Below, in pieces: positions 33,290 to 43,279 of a stretch of 64,000 nucleotides of DNA (position 1 is the first letter of the stretch; each line of letters begins with the position of its first letter). The notes under the pieces were generated by a model. It saw nothing but the letters and a program-made list of their open reading frames with translations, ran no database searches and was not told where the DNA came from. Source of the DNA: Paracamarosporium sp. OC-R06-R3. Lineage: Eukaryota > Ascomycota > Dothideomycetes > Pleosporales > Didymosphaeriaceae. The stretch is taken from positions 124,001 to 188,000 of the forward strand of contig JACVRA010000159.1 in assembly GCA_019828545.1 (NCBI GenBank), written 5' to 3'. The position numbers and the translations under genes were made by a program.

Positions 33290-35308
33290 CTATGACGAGC
33301 TCGCGTCGGTCCCATCGTCGAGATCATCCTCGGGCACGCTTTCAATAGGCACGGTGGGGAGGTCTAGTGTGCTCTCGTCATCGTCGTTGTCTTCATCTTC
33401 GTCGCTTTCCTCGTCGTCTTCTTCATCGTCTTCATCGTCGTCCCGTGGTACCTCCATACCAGGGATTGGCCTCCACTGTACGTAGTCTCCCTCTACCCAC
33501 TTCTTACTCCTTGGAAGCACATATGGATCGAACGGGAAATAAGCATCAAGCAGGAAGCCTTCCTCGCCTTTCTTCATTGTGAGCGCCGTCTCTCGAGATC
33601 CAACACCCACAACCCTCGCCAGCCGTATTCGCTTGTTGGTCTCGATCAACGAGTTGACGTACATGAAACGCAGGTGATGTGCGATGCGTGCAAATTGGTG
33701 CACAATCGTCGGCGCGCAGATCTTGAGCGGGTTGAGCTTCGAAAAGACATTTTTGTAGAGTGTTTCCTTAACGGATCCGTACCAAGTGAAGTCGCCTTCA
33801 TGGTAGACAATGTCCTGGTCTGTCAACGGTAGACCGTCAGGCGTCTCGATAAGATCGCGCCAGCGGAAGCAGAAGGCGTATAGGAGAGCTTGCGAGATGG
33901 CGTAGTAAGTGCCGTACCGCCGTAGGTCAGGGCCTTTGCAGGTGGGTTCTTGCTGCTGCCGTAGCGTCTCCAAATGAAACCCAAGGAGATCAAAGACATC
34001 GCGAACAGTAGAGCCAGGTACGTGTGCTCCACGCGCGATGAACGATGCTAGATAGGCAGCGGCTGCGACGCGGAGAATCTGTGGTCGGGTTTGATCGAAT
34101 GCCAGTTGCGAACAGCAGCCAGCGAAGCGATCCATGAGGTCGGGAGTCATCTGGCTGAAGTGGAAGAGAAGAAATTGTGTATGTCGTGACCGATATGTTG
34201 GCAAAATAATGCTAGCGAATTGCGAGAGGAGACTTTGGTACGTCTCGTCGATGTCGTAAAGATCACCCTTTTCGAAGACGGAGTCGTAGTATTGAAACAG
34301 CAGGAACATGATATTGTCCAGTTTGGTTACCGACTCTTTGATCTCTTTCAGGCGGCGCTCTTCTTCGTCAAGGCTTTCCTCACTCGAGAGTGACTCGTTG
34401 TCACTTTCGTCATCTTCGCTATCGAGATCGCGAGCGGAATCCTCAATAAGCTGGTCTTCCAGATCATCGTCAAGCTCCTCCATGTCGACCTGGATCTGCA
34501 CATCGATCTTCACAAGCTTGTCCATAATGAGTGATAATATAGCTCCCTTGAGCTCGGGGCAGTATTCCGCAACTTTGAGTATGTTGCTGATGTAATGTGT
34601 ATGTGCTTTCGATGTATCGGTCGGAAACGGGAACGTGGAGTTGAGGATGGGCTGGAGGTATGTGCTCGTCATAGAGCTCTGTCGTAGGACAAAGCGTAGA
34701 GTGTCGTGCACTCGAGTCTCTAGTCGTACCCGTTGAATGGTCGGGTCATCTTCTTGCCGCATCTTTGGCGACGGCGGCTCTAGGAACATGTTCACTAGCA
34801 TGCCCAGAACAGTGGAGGTGAAGCCGGGGTGAACAGACAGCAATGACCGAAGAAATTGTCGGTACGAGCGTACGAAATGCTCGTTCCGTGCAACCCAGTG
34901 ACAGTCAAGAACGGCATGTACCAAGCCGCGGCTGGTATCGAGTAGGGTAACATTGTTCGTAAGGGCAATGATGTATTTGTGCAGCAGATCACTGGAAGGT
35001 GCATCTGAAGAGGTAGGCCTTATTGTGAACAAGCTTCGCAGCACGTCGTAGCCGGTTGCATCGCCAGCGGCGTGCTTCTCCAAAGCGCGACTGACCTCCT
35101 CACCCACCAGCTCTTGACTCTTCTCGTTCGGGTCTGCGAGGATATGGACATCAACCTCGGGGTCAAATGTGACTCGGCGGTGCTTTGCTTGACTCGAGAG
35201 TTGCTGCTTGCTGTCCGGACTGGAGTCCATTTGTTTGCGCTTAAGGCTGCTACCAACGCTGGGGGCGATGATGCCGGGGATTCGATTGGTGGAGGCGAGC
35301 GACACCAT
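33290..35308 (-). CDS. rrn3: RNA polymerase I transcription initiation factor Rrn3 (TIF-IA)
   Basis: Single exon of 672 aa. Family blocks include YIIALTNNVTLLDTSRGLVH, LGMLVNMFLEPP, RVHDTLRFVLRQ, CPELKGAILSLIMDKLVKIDVQIQ, the family-typical internal acidic stretch (SARDLDSEDDESDNESLSSEE), LDNIMFLLFQYYDSVF, LRVAAAAYLASFIARG and the C-terminal VHQFARIAHHLRFMYVN ... DAYFPFDPYVLPRS. The protein ends in a very acidic tail of Asp/Glu/Ser runs. Rrn3 bridges Pol I to core factor at the rDNA promoter in the nucleolus and is controlled by nutrient signalling through phosphorylation. Its length is slightly above that of the yeast protein. A basic patch near the N-terminus (SLKRKQMDS, QAKHRRVTF) may be a nuclear localisation signal. 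Confidence 0.95.
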   Translation of the reverse strand: MVSLASTNRIPGIIAPSVGSSLKRKQMDSSPDSKQQLSSQAKHRRVTFDPEVDVHILADPNEKSQELVGEEVSRALEKHAAGDATGYDVLRSLFTIRPTSSDAPSSDLLHKYIIALTNNVTLLDTSRGLVHAVLDCHWVARNEHFVRSYRQFLRSLLSVHPGFTSTVLGMLVNMFLEPPSPKMRQEDDPTIQRVRLETRVHDTLRFVLRQSSMTSTYLQPILNSTFPFPTDTSKAHTHYISNILKVAEYCPELKGAILSLIMDKLVKIDVQIQVDMEELDDDLEDQLIEDSARDLDSEDDESDNESLSSEESLDEEERRLKEIKESVTKLDNIMFLLFQYYDSVFEKGDLYDIDETYQSLLSQFASIILPTYRSRHTQFLLFHFSQMTPDLMDRFAGCCSQLAFDQTRPQILRVAAAAYLASFIARGAHVPGSTVRDVFDLLGFHLETLRQQQEPTCKGPDLRRYGTYYAISQALLYAFCFRWRDLIETPDGLPLTDQDIVYHEGDFTWYGSVKETLYKNVFSKLNPLKICAPTIVHQFARIAHHLRFMYVNSLIETNKRIRLARVVGVGSRETALTMKKGEEGFLLDAYFPFDPYVLPRSKKWVEGDYVQWRPIPGMEVPRDDDEDDEEDDEESDEDEDNDDDESTLDLPTVPIESVPEDDLDDGTDASSS

Positions 35309-36170
35309 ATTGAGGACCGAAGATTGAGGTTCGTATGTTACATCGAATCGAGGGTGATATTACGAGCTTGGAAGCAGGCGTAAAGCGGACTTGAGAAAAA
35401 AATGGAGGGACGGTGAAAGATGTCAGTGAGCGGGGATCGGCTCGGGTGTGCGCTATGTGGGCCTTGGCATCAACTTTTTGCTGGACCGTGCTTTCTGCAT
35501 CACGTGCGCTCGCGTCGATCTAAGCTCAACACGCGAATCTTCGAAACTAGCATGATAAAGCTAAGTTTTGAGGATTTTTATACTATCTTGGGGTGATTCG
35601 ATGTGACAAGAACATTGAGCACGACATAAAATCTTTGACTCATGGTCGGAACCAAAGCGTAGAACTAAGCTGAAGCATATGTTCCATAAAGTTTCTCGCG
35701 CAAGGTACACTGCTAGGTCATGGCCCCAGATTATAAGGCTTCAAACTGGAAAAATCTTGAATTCTGAAGCAGTCTTCTGGGGTGCTAAGTCGAGTCAGGC
35801 GTTTGAGTAACCTATCACCGCAGCATGGCAGATAGCAACGGTCGACAGCGCTCGACACCTCGCCTCAGTACTATACCAATAGGCAAGTATGGACGACGCA
35901 AAGCACAGACAAACGATTTCAGTCTTTGCACGAAAATAAGGATAGCAAATGTGAACGATTTCTTTGGATCTCATACGGCGTCCAGATATCTATTACCCAA
36001 GACATCGGGTCTGCCTGATAAGCTTGGTTAATATATCAAATACGACGTGATACAATGCTGGCGACAGTGTTACTCGTACACGTTGGCCCTGTAACCTCGT
36101 ATTCGGTTTATTGCTCCAGCCTGGACCCTTGCTTATCTGTAGAAGAGTGAAGGACTCGCCTTATCTACAC
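35309..36170. other. intergenic region upstream of RRN3
   Basis: Promoter of RRN3 lies at the left end; the right end holds the cyclophilin 3' region. No gene is seen. A short + frame at 35825-36031 has no supporting feature. Confidence 0.45.
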
Positions 36171-36995
36171 TCACATCTCACCACATTGTGCGATGACAAC
36201 GTCCTGCAATGGCTTGTTGTCTGATTGTGTAACTCGGGTGTTCTCAATCTTGGTGACGACATCCATGCCGTCTATAACCCTACCGAACACAACGTGCTTC
36301 CCATTCAAGTGAGGTGTGCCAGTAGGAGAGGTGATGATGAAGAATTGACAGCCGTTGGTGTTGGGGCCGGAATTCTGGAATTGTCAGCATGGCTCGTCGG
36401 TTTGGCACAAAATTCAACGTACAGCCATAGAAAGCAGGCCGGGCGCGTCGTGCTTTAAGTTGAAGTTCTCATCCGCAAACTTCTCAGTGCCGTATATCGT
36501 CCTTGATCCAGTCCCGTTGCCATTAATGAAGTCGCCTCCTTGGATCATGAACCCTTTGATCTGAGTTGGTTAGTATATGCTCATGATGATCGGTTGTTGC
36601 GTGTAGATTGTGAGAAATTGCCAGGACACTCAGTACATCCTGTCCGTGTATACTTACTACGCGATGGAATTTACATCCTTTGTAGCCTTGTGGCTGACCA
36701 CGATTGTTCTTGGTCTCCCCAGTGCAGAATTGGCGAAAGTTCTCAGCAGTTCGTGGAACCACGTCCCTGAACAATTCCAATTTAATGCGACCCAGCTTCT
36801 CACCTGTTACCCAATTTAGCTACATGCCGCCAACACCATGTCCAACGCGACGCGCGGCAACACAGAAAAGGGTACTGATAGACAAGACTGATAGGCCCGC
36901 ACGATACTCTGAGATTTGTAAAAAGCTGCATACGGCATACCTCCTAGCGTAATGTCAAAGAAGACGACCGGGTTGGGGTCGGCGGACTCGGCCAT
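36171..36995 (-). CDS. cyp3: cyclophilin H (peptidyl-prolyl cis-trans isomerase, PPIH/Cyp3 type), 4 exons
   Basis: Exons in transcript order 36995-36941, 36803-36658, 36560-36423 and 36374-36171 give 180 aa, close to human PPIH. Blocks seen are [115 protein letters not shown] and the terminal AQCGEM that marks the H subfamily. CypH associates with the U4/U6 snRNP proteins during spliceosome assembly. Catalytic Arg, Phe and Gln positions are present. The position equivalent to CypA Trp121 is His ([11 protein letters not shown]), which is expected to weaken cyclosporin A binding. The gene is divergent from the RING gene. Confidence 0.92.
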
Positions 36996-38340
36996 GATTG
37001 GGGCAGTGCACCGGTCTTGCAGGGCTCCTGATGGTATGGGCACAAGCGGATGACGTTAGACAAATATTTGGCGAAGTCGGAGTTTCGTAGAGGGTGCAAA
37101 GCGTGCGGACACGCTGTCGAGTGCCTGGTACGGTGCCGCAAAGCCGGTATTCGAAGTCAGCTGCTACTGCAAGGCACCTCAAGCGGGAGCGATCGGCTGT
37201 CGGGGTGAGTGTCGAACTGGGCAGACAACGAACGCGGCGTGGTGCCAAAGCTTGGAAAAGTCAAGCGGGTGATGAACGCAAGCAAGCGTGCGCTAGTCGC
37301 TCTTAGCGCTGGGGTAAAGTATGATGCAGCCAGCGGGCGGAAAAGCCTGCGCCGAATCGCCCAGAGGCTTCGCGGGGTGGCATGGCATGGGTCGAAGGAG
37401 GTGGTGTGTCTTCGCACGACTGTTCAGGCAAGGAGCTGGCGTAGTGGAGCATCCCAATGTCATCGTGCTGCGCTGCGGCGGGCTTGGGTGCCGTGCTCGT
37501 TGGCGGCGGACGTTATCCAGACAGGCGTCCAGGGTGTTGAGACAGGAAGGGGCGCCCCAGCGGTCGTGGCTGCCGCAACACTCCAAGAGTTGGCAGGCGC
37601 CGCCCGACAACAGTGCAGGCGCGCAGTTCGCCCTTCAGACCCGTCCGGACTCTCGCTACTCTCGCTAGGGCTTCACGACCCCCATTGCCACTATTCATTG
37701 ACTTCACCACTTGCATTCGCTCGGCAGGTCGTCCGCCGTGTCTGCGCGAATTGTCATCAAGAGATCACCCGAGCCGCCTCCCAATCCAGCTTGGCGCCCT
37801 TTCCGGCTCTGCGACGCCATCGCTCCGTGACTTCTCTGTCCTTCTCCGCTCCCCAGCCTCGACAGGACACAAGCCACGATATCGCTCCCGACCGTCTGCA
37901 TCGCACACGGAGGGTATGGCATGCGTAACGATCCGGCACCATCGTTGATTCCCGTTGTCGCCTCCGACAACTTACGGCACCGGCGCTGTCCCACCTGAGC
38001 CCGGCCCAGCTGCTGGCCACGATACCGCTGCCCTCAGCATCGCCTGCCACCCAGGCCGATCGCAGCCCGTGTTTCCTTCGCCCACACGTGGACGTCACCC
38101 GAGTCTACCTCAACTTCGTCTGCGCAACCTACACGTCCCGTATCCGCCTCTCGACCTCGTCCCCGGTTCCGTGTAGGACAAAGCGTTCGCGCCCACGCCC
38201 GCAACCGGCTCTTCAACCGCCTGTTGGGAGGACCCACGAATCGCGTTTCACTCTGTACATAGCTGCAGCAGTAAATAACCTACTCACCGTTAACGTTAAG
38301 CCATCGGTCGTTGTAAATATATGAGACGCTGCGAGTAGCA
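36996..38340. other. 1.3-kb divergent intergenic region, GC- and C/T-rich
   Basis: Divergent promoters for cyclophilin H and the RING protein. The right two thirds are GC-rich with pyrimidine tracts and could be a long 5' leader of the RING transcript. A 239-codon frame at 37209-37928 has no domain, poor composition and no splice support, so it is not annotated. Confidence 0.5.
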
Positions 38341-39713
38341 ATGTCTTCAACAACTTCGGCAGCAATACCCACCCAGACGAGTTCAAACACAGGCGGAGGA
38401 GGTGGTCCTACCAGCTCGCCTCTACTGTTCTTCGTCGCACTCGGCTTCGGTGTCGTTTTCACTAACCTCTGGTATGCCTATAGTATCGATCCCGCGGTGC
38501 AAAGCGCCCGCTAACAATGTTTAGGATCATCGTCGGTGTCAAGTATTGCTTTCGTTACAACCAACGCAATCGTGCCGCTCGCGCCGCCGCAGATGGAGAG
38601 CCAATTGATCTCACTGCTATGCCACGGCCGCACAGGAGAAGGAGGGAAAAGAAGCTGATGACTATGGACGAGGTCAACGAACGTTTCCCCCTGCAAAAAT
38701 ACAAACAATGGAAAGCAAGCCGCGAAAATGAAGGATTACCAGCGTCGGGCGGTATCGCCACTGCACCCCAGAGTCGAGCAAATAGTGTCAAAGATGTAGA
38801 GGGTGTCGTTGCTGCCGTGGAGGGGGGTGCATCAAGTCCTCAGCCTACTACTGCTCTTAGCATGGCCCAAAACGATCACGTTGCTACGAGCGCCTCTTTG
38901 CAGAAGGAAACCGAGTCACCGCGCACCAGCCTCACGGCAGCTGAAAACAAAGAAATTGGAGCTGAGAAGAAGGAAGTGACCGAAAAACAAGTCGAGCTTG
39001 TACAGACGGAGACCGCTGCCAGCCATTTCGAACCGGCCAAACCGTCACAATCTCACGAGCATGACGGTGACGAGTCGGACGACGACGATCCCATCCGAAC
39101 AGCGGCCGCGCCGGAGCTGCTGGCAGAGCCTGGTGACACTTGTGCTATCTGCTTAGATAGTCTAGAAGACCTTGACGACGTACGGGGTCTGACGTGTGGC
39201 CATGCTTTCCACGCCAGCTGTGTTGACCCATGGCTTACGAGCCGTCGTGCCTGTTGCCCGCTCTGCAAAGCCGACTACTACGTTCCTAAGCCTCGTCCCG
39301 AAGGCGAGACTCAGGAGCAGACGTCGTCCGGCCGCCGCTCGAATGCAACTGGACTACGGTCACCCACTTCTCCTCCTGCTGCTTGGAATGCCCGTGGCAA
39401 CCCCTTCTCACGGTCGCGTGTTGTAGCGGTCTCCAATCCTGGACGGCAAAACAGTAATAGTAATGCTCGCCAAGGAAACTCTTTGATCACTATTAGTGCG
39501 TTCAATCGACCCACTCGTCGGGACCGCACCGCCACTTCCGATACCACTACTCCGGTCTCTCAACCTCAACAACCATCAGGTTGGAGAGCACGACTCGGAA
39601 GGCCGAGTGCACCTAGTATGCCGAGTTGGTTTGGACGCAACCGTGGCGCTAATGCCGCCAATAGCGCGAACGCTCAACCTACGCCGAGCCAACTTGAGGC
39701 TGGTAATCGGTAG
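38341..39713 (+). CDS. membrane-anchored RING-H2 E3 ubiquitin ligase, 2 exons
   Basis: Exons 38341-38471 and 38525-39713 (53-nt intron) give 439 aa. A short Ser/Thr/Gly-rich N-terminus precedes a hydrophobic segment (PLLFFVALGFGVVFTNLWIIVGVKYC, about residues 28-53) that spans the intron. A basic stop-transfer (RYNQRNRAAR) follows. After a polar Glu-rich linker comes a RING-H2 domain of C3H2C3 type: CAICLDSLEDLDD ... LTCGHAFHASCVDPWL ... CCPLC, near residues 245-290. The C-terminal 150 residues are disordered and Ser/Arg/Pro-rich. The family is typical of endomembrane or plasma-membrane E3 ligases that ubiquitinate membrane cargo. The substrate is not deducible. Confidence 0.88.
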
Positions 39714-40931
39714 TAGTGCGTCCCAAATGTTGTATTTTGGAAACGCCTCAAAGGTCACGATAACGCTTATTCTGATACATCTTACGCAATGACGATTTAC
39801 ATATTCCCCCTTTTCATCATGCTGTTTCATACATGTGCGGACAGCCACACTTCCCCGAATTGCACATCGGCTCGAGTGACACGGTCCTTATTGGCGTTAA
39901 TGATTGGATCTACCTCTTAGGTTTCATGTATATTTCGTATTTCGTATTTCTCTAGTCTAGCACGAGGCATATCATTGGGCGGGGTTTTGGTTTCTCCTTT
40001 TAGGGAGGCGCTACTGTTGGAATGGGCTTCGGCTGCATCATACCCTGATATGGCTTGACGCATATCCTGCTCGGTATCCATGAAGGCGGATATGGAAGAG
40101 AGAGTAGCTTTTCGGCAGGTTTACTCGCGGCAGTGAATAGCGATGTTGCTGTGGATATTGTACATGCTGAGATCGAAATATAGATATTATGCCGTGCAGT
40201 TAATGTTCCTAGTGTGTGAGCCTGTTTTGTGGTACTAGTCATGATGGCTAAGAAGGTTACAGGGTCCTTTGCTAGTAAATTTCCCTTTGTATTGTGCCCA
40301 AATATGTAACGCAAGCGGAAGTAGCCGACCGTTTTTTTACAAAGGTAGATAGTACCGCCTTTGACACAATCGTGTGTACCGTACTGTCGGGTTGTTCAAG
40401 CAGCTTCTATCTATCGTACGATCTATCTGTATCTGTGGCGTGTTTCTCTCAGACAATTGTGTGTAGCGAGCTATTATGGCCTACAAAGGCAGTTGAGATC
40501 ACAAGTATACAACACACCCTCACTATAACGATCAGACGACTTGTCCGTATTCCTCGCCTATTTACTCTTAATATCCATCCCTTTCAACATATCCGTGTCG
40601 ATAAGGAGTGTATTGAGTGCACTATTTTTAGGGATAGTCTCCCTTTGTTACTTACGGTAGCTATCTTACTCGGACTAGCAATTGCCTTATGCGTCAAAGA
40701 AAGACGTAGAGCTAAACTATTACGGGCTTCTAAATCAAGAAATACCGCATCTGTGTAATACTGCTACTGTGTTATTCACTTCAATAGTGCGTTCTTGCTA
40801 TATAATCTCCATGGAAATTTACTCTAAGCGTTCTCTGCACTTTCACCACTACTGATCCTACCAACTATTTCTGCTAGATCAGTACAACGAGTGACAATCT
40901 ACTAGAAGCAGATACGGAGTCTACTTTAAAG
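39714..40931. other. AT-rich intergenic region, possible decayed element
   Basis: AT content rises and codon-like texture changes between about 40.2 and 41.0 kb. A 154-codon + frame at 40294-40758 ends with a hydrophobic stretch (LPLLLTVAILLGLAIALCVKERRR). It may be a small membrane protein or a remnant of a mobile element; I could not decide. A possible upstream exon of the next gene ends at 40962. Confidence 0.35.
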
Positions 40932-42128
40932 ATGTATAAGACGGCCGAAATTGCCACTAAGGGTATGTATATCAGTGAAAACTGGTAGAAGGTATTTACT
41001 GACCCTGGCTTGTTCACCGCAGATGCCCACGAGAATCCACCAGCGAATCCCATAGTTAAGCTGTTAGGCAATGGTCTTGTCGACTTGAATGAGACACCAG
41101 CGCACCTTGTTACGATGTATGTACACTATGTCTTTGAGAACATGTCATAGTGAGCTGAGCTTTAGTAGTGCACAGCATAATGTGACGGACTCGCCACTTC
41201 TAAGACTTCCTGCAGAGATCAGGAGGCGTATCTTTGAATACGCCTTGTATGAAGAAGTGCTTGAGCTAAATAGCACGGTCGATTATTGTGGACAGTGGGA
41301 TTGTTACAAGAATAAGCCACATCATAATACGATGGAGTCGCCACTTCTAAGATTCCCTGCAGAGATTAGGAGGCGTATCCTTGATTACGCCTCGTATGAA
41401 GGATGGCTTAGGGATTATGACTATGACTATAATAATGAACGATTGCGTTACAGGAGGAGAAGGAGAGGCTTTTGCTGTGGACATATAACCAGCCGCAAAC
41501 CATATCCTTTCCTACTTCCTCGAGTGTGCCGGCAACTTTACACCGAAACGGCGACCCTAGGGTATGTATACCTTGCACTTGAATTGAAAAGGTGACTTGC
41601 ATTTACTGATTTCTGTTATATTATAGCTACGAGGTCACTAGATTTAGGTTCATAGGCAGATACGATACTGTGATGGCGCCCGTGCTCGAGTGGGCCATGG
41701 ACATACCAAACGCACACGCCGCTGCTGTGAAAAGCATAGATGTTGAGTTCTATTGCTGGGCGATCACGTACCCTATCTTGGGCGGGTTAATACTAATTAT
41801 GGATAAATGGGAATGGAAAAAACTTCGCAGGTCTTTTCCGTCCCTGTCTTACCTAGGTCTTTGGAGTAAATTGACCTTTCGTAAAACGATGCAACGACTT
41901 CATGGCGAATATAGAGAGTATGATTACGGCGGAAATTACCGTAGACATGAGCGTTATGGGATTGATACGAAGAGCCATGATTGGGTATATGAGGAAATAG
42001 TGCGCGGCATCATTGAACAGGAGGGCGATATCAACATCAAGTGTGAGTTCCAGGATCAAATAAGAATAAGACATGCGGACGGAACGACAGAGAAGTACGA
42101 GTACCCTGAGAAAGAGGTTGGAGGGTAG
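40932..42128 (+). CDS. F-box-like hypothetical protein with internally duplicated 'LLRLPAEIRRRI' segment, 4 exons
   Basis: Exons 40932-40962, 41023-41116, 41166-41561 and 41627-42128 join in frame to 340 aa. The core is the Dothideomycete-type F-box-like motif SPLLRLPAEIRRRIFEYALY, which occurs twice (second copy SPLLRFPAEIRRRILDYASY) about 43 residues apart. A Cys/Arg-rich loop and PFLLPRVCRQLYTETATLG follow, the usual second half of this family. The C-terminal part contains W-rich helices (WEWKKLRRSFPSLSYLGLW) and ends acidic. Function is unknown; members are numerous in plant-associated fungi. The frame stays open upstream of the ATG at 40932 to an AG at 40879, so an additional 5' exon is possible. 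Confidence 0.6.
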
Positions 42129-43279
42129 GTAAAGTGCCGCATATGGAACGTCTGAGGCCATGCTCATAACGATCTCTCTTCCATGCTTCTGGCACAGTTT
42201 AGTTTGATCACTTTCAAACTGTGTGGTAACTCAAATGGGTTTTCTGCGCTATCATTATTCGATCAAAACGGTACCTAGTCTCATAAGCGTTGTTCTTGTG
42301 TATAGCAAGGACAGGATATACATAAGGCAAACAGTGAAGTTCAGAATAGGTACATTGACAAATTGAGAATCGTATTTATCGCGATGTGGCCGGGAATCTT
42401 CAAGGAGAAAGAGTGAATTGTGGGTTCCCAAAGGCGGGTTGAAAAATTAAATAGAATAGAAGTACTACATGGCTATGTCATCACTTGTCCTGCTGCTGCG
42501 CACACGATAAGCTCGCAAACGCAAAGGCAACAATATACAAAACCTTGCCACCCTTAACCTGATCTACCATCGCTCGACGGGGGCTAGACAGAGAGCATAG
42601 TGTCGCACTGGGGTACGCGGGGGCATAATGCCAAGGCGGGGGAGGAAGCTGGGGTCCACGTGCGTCTTTCATTGCAGAGTAGGATCTGCTGTAGGAAAGG
42701 GAGACCAGGAGGGCAACTTTCTTGGGGATGTGATCTTGCACTTGCCCCTAAAGAATATGTCTACCAAATAGATTCCAACGCTCTACAGAACATACACGTG
42801 TAGTCCAGAGAGTGTCAATGTCGTAAGTTGTACTACGTGTACCTTCCACTTATTTTATCTCTTGAAATTAGTGCCAGTCCGCGTCGGCTGCTGATGGCAA
42901 TAGCATGTGAGATGACTGTCCAATACAATTATTTCCCAAGTGTCGTTTTCACAACCCGTCACCTGTAGGCTGCATCGATAGTGACTGCGGAGCTGTGGGC
43001 CTGCACTGTGGGCCTATAGCTACGTAGCATTGCGGCTGCCTGACCGCTCAGCCTGAGAGCCAAGACATTGTGCAGCCTCCATCCGACCCCTCGCTGTGTT
43101 ACTGTTCATACAACGACTCACCCACTTGCAGCTGCTCACATCGCCTTCAACGATTATTTCCTATCTGCTTCTACAACAACTACTGCCTTCAAATACTTTC
43201 TGCGTACCTCGCACATCAGGGAACGTTCTATGGACAGTCAGACTTGGGCACTTTACAGTCGTCGCCAGAGTAGCTGGCA
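42129..43279. other. intergenic region upstream of NACHT gene
   Basis: AT-mixed, no supportable gene. Open frames at 43068-43311 overlap the true first exon in another phase. Confidence 0.45.

Noticed and set aside
37209..37928. 239-codon + frame in the cyclophilin/RING divergent interval
   Set aside because: Composition follows local GC bias, no domain, membrane or splice pattern, and overlapping long frames exist on both strands as expected by chance in GC-rich DNA.
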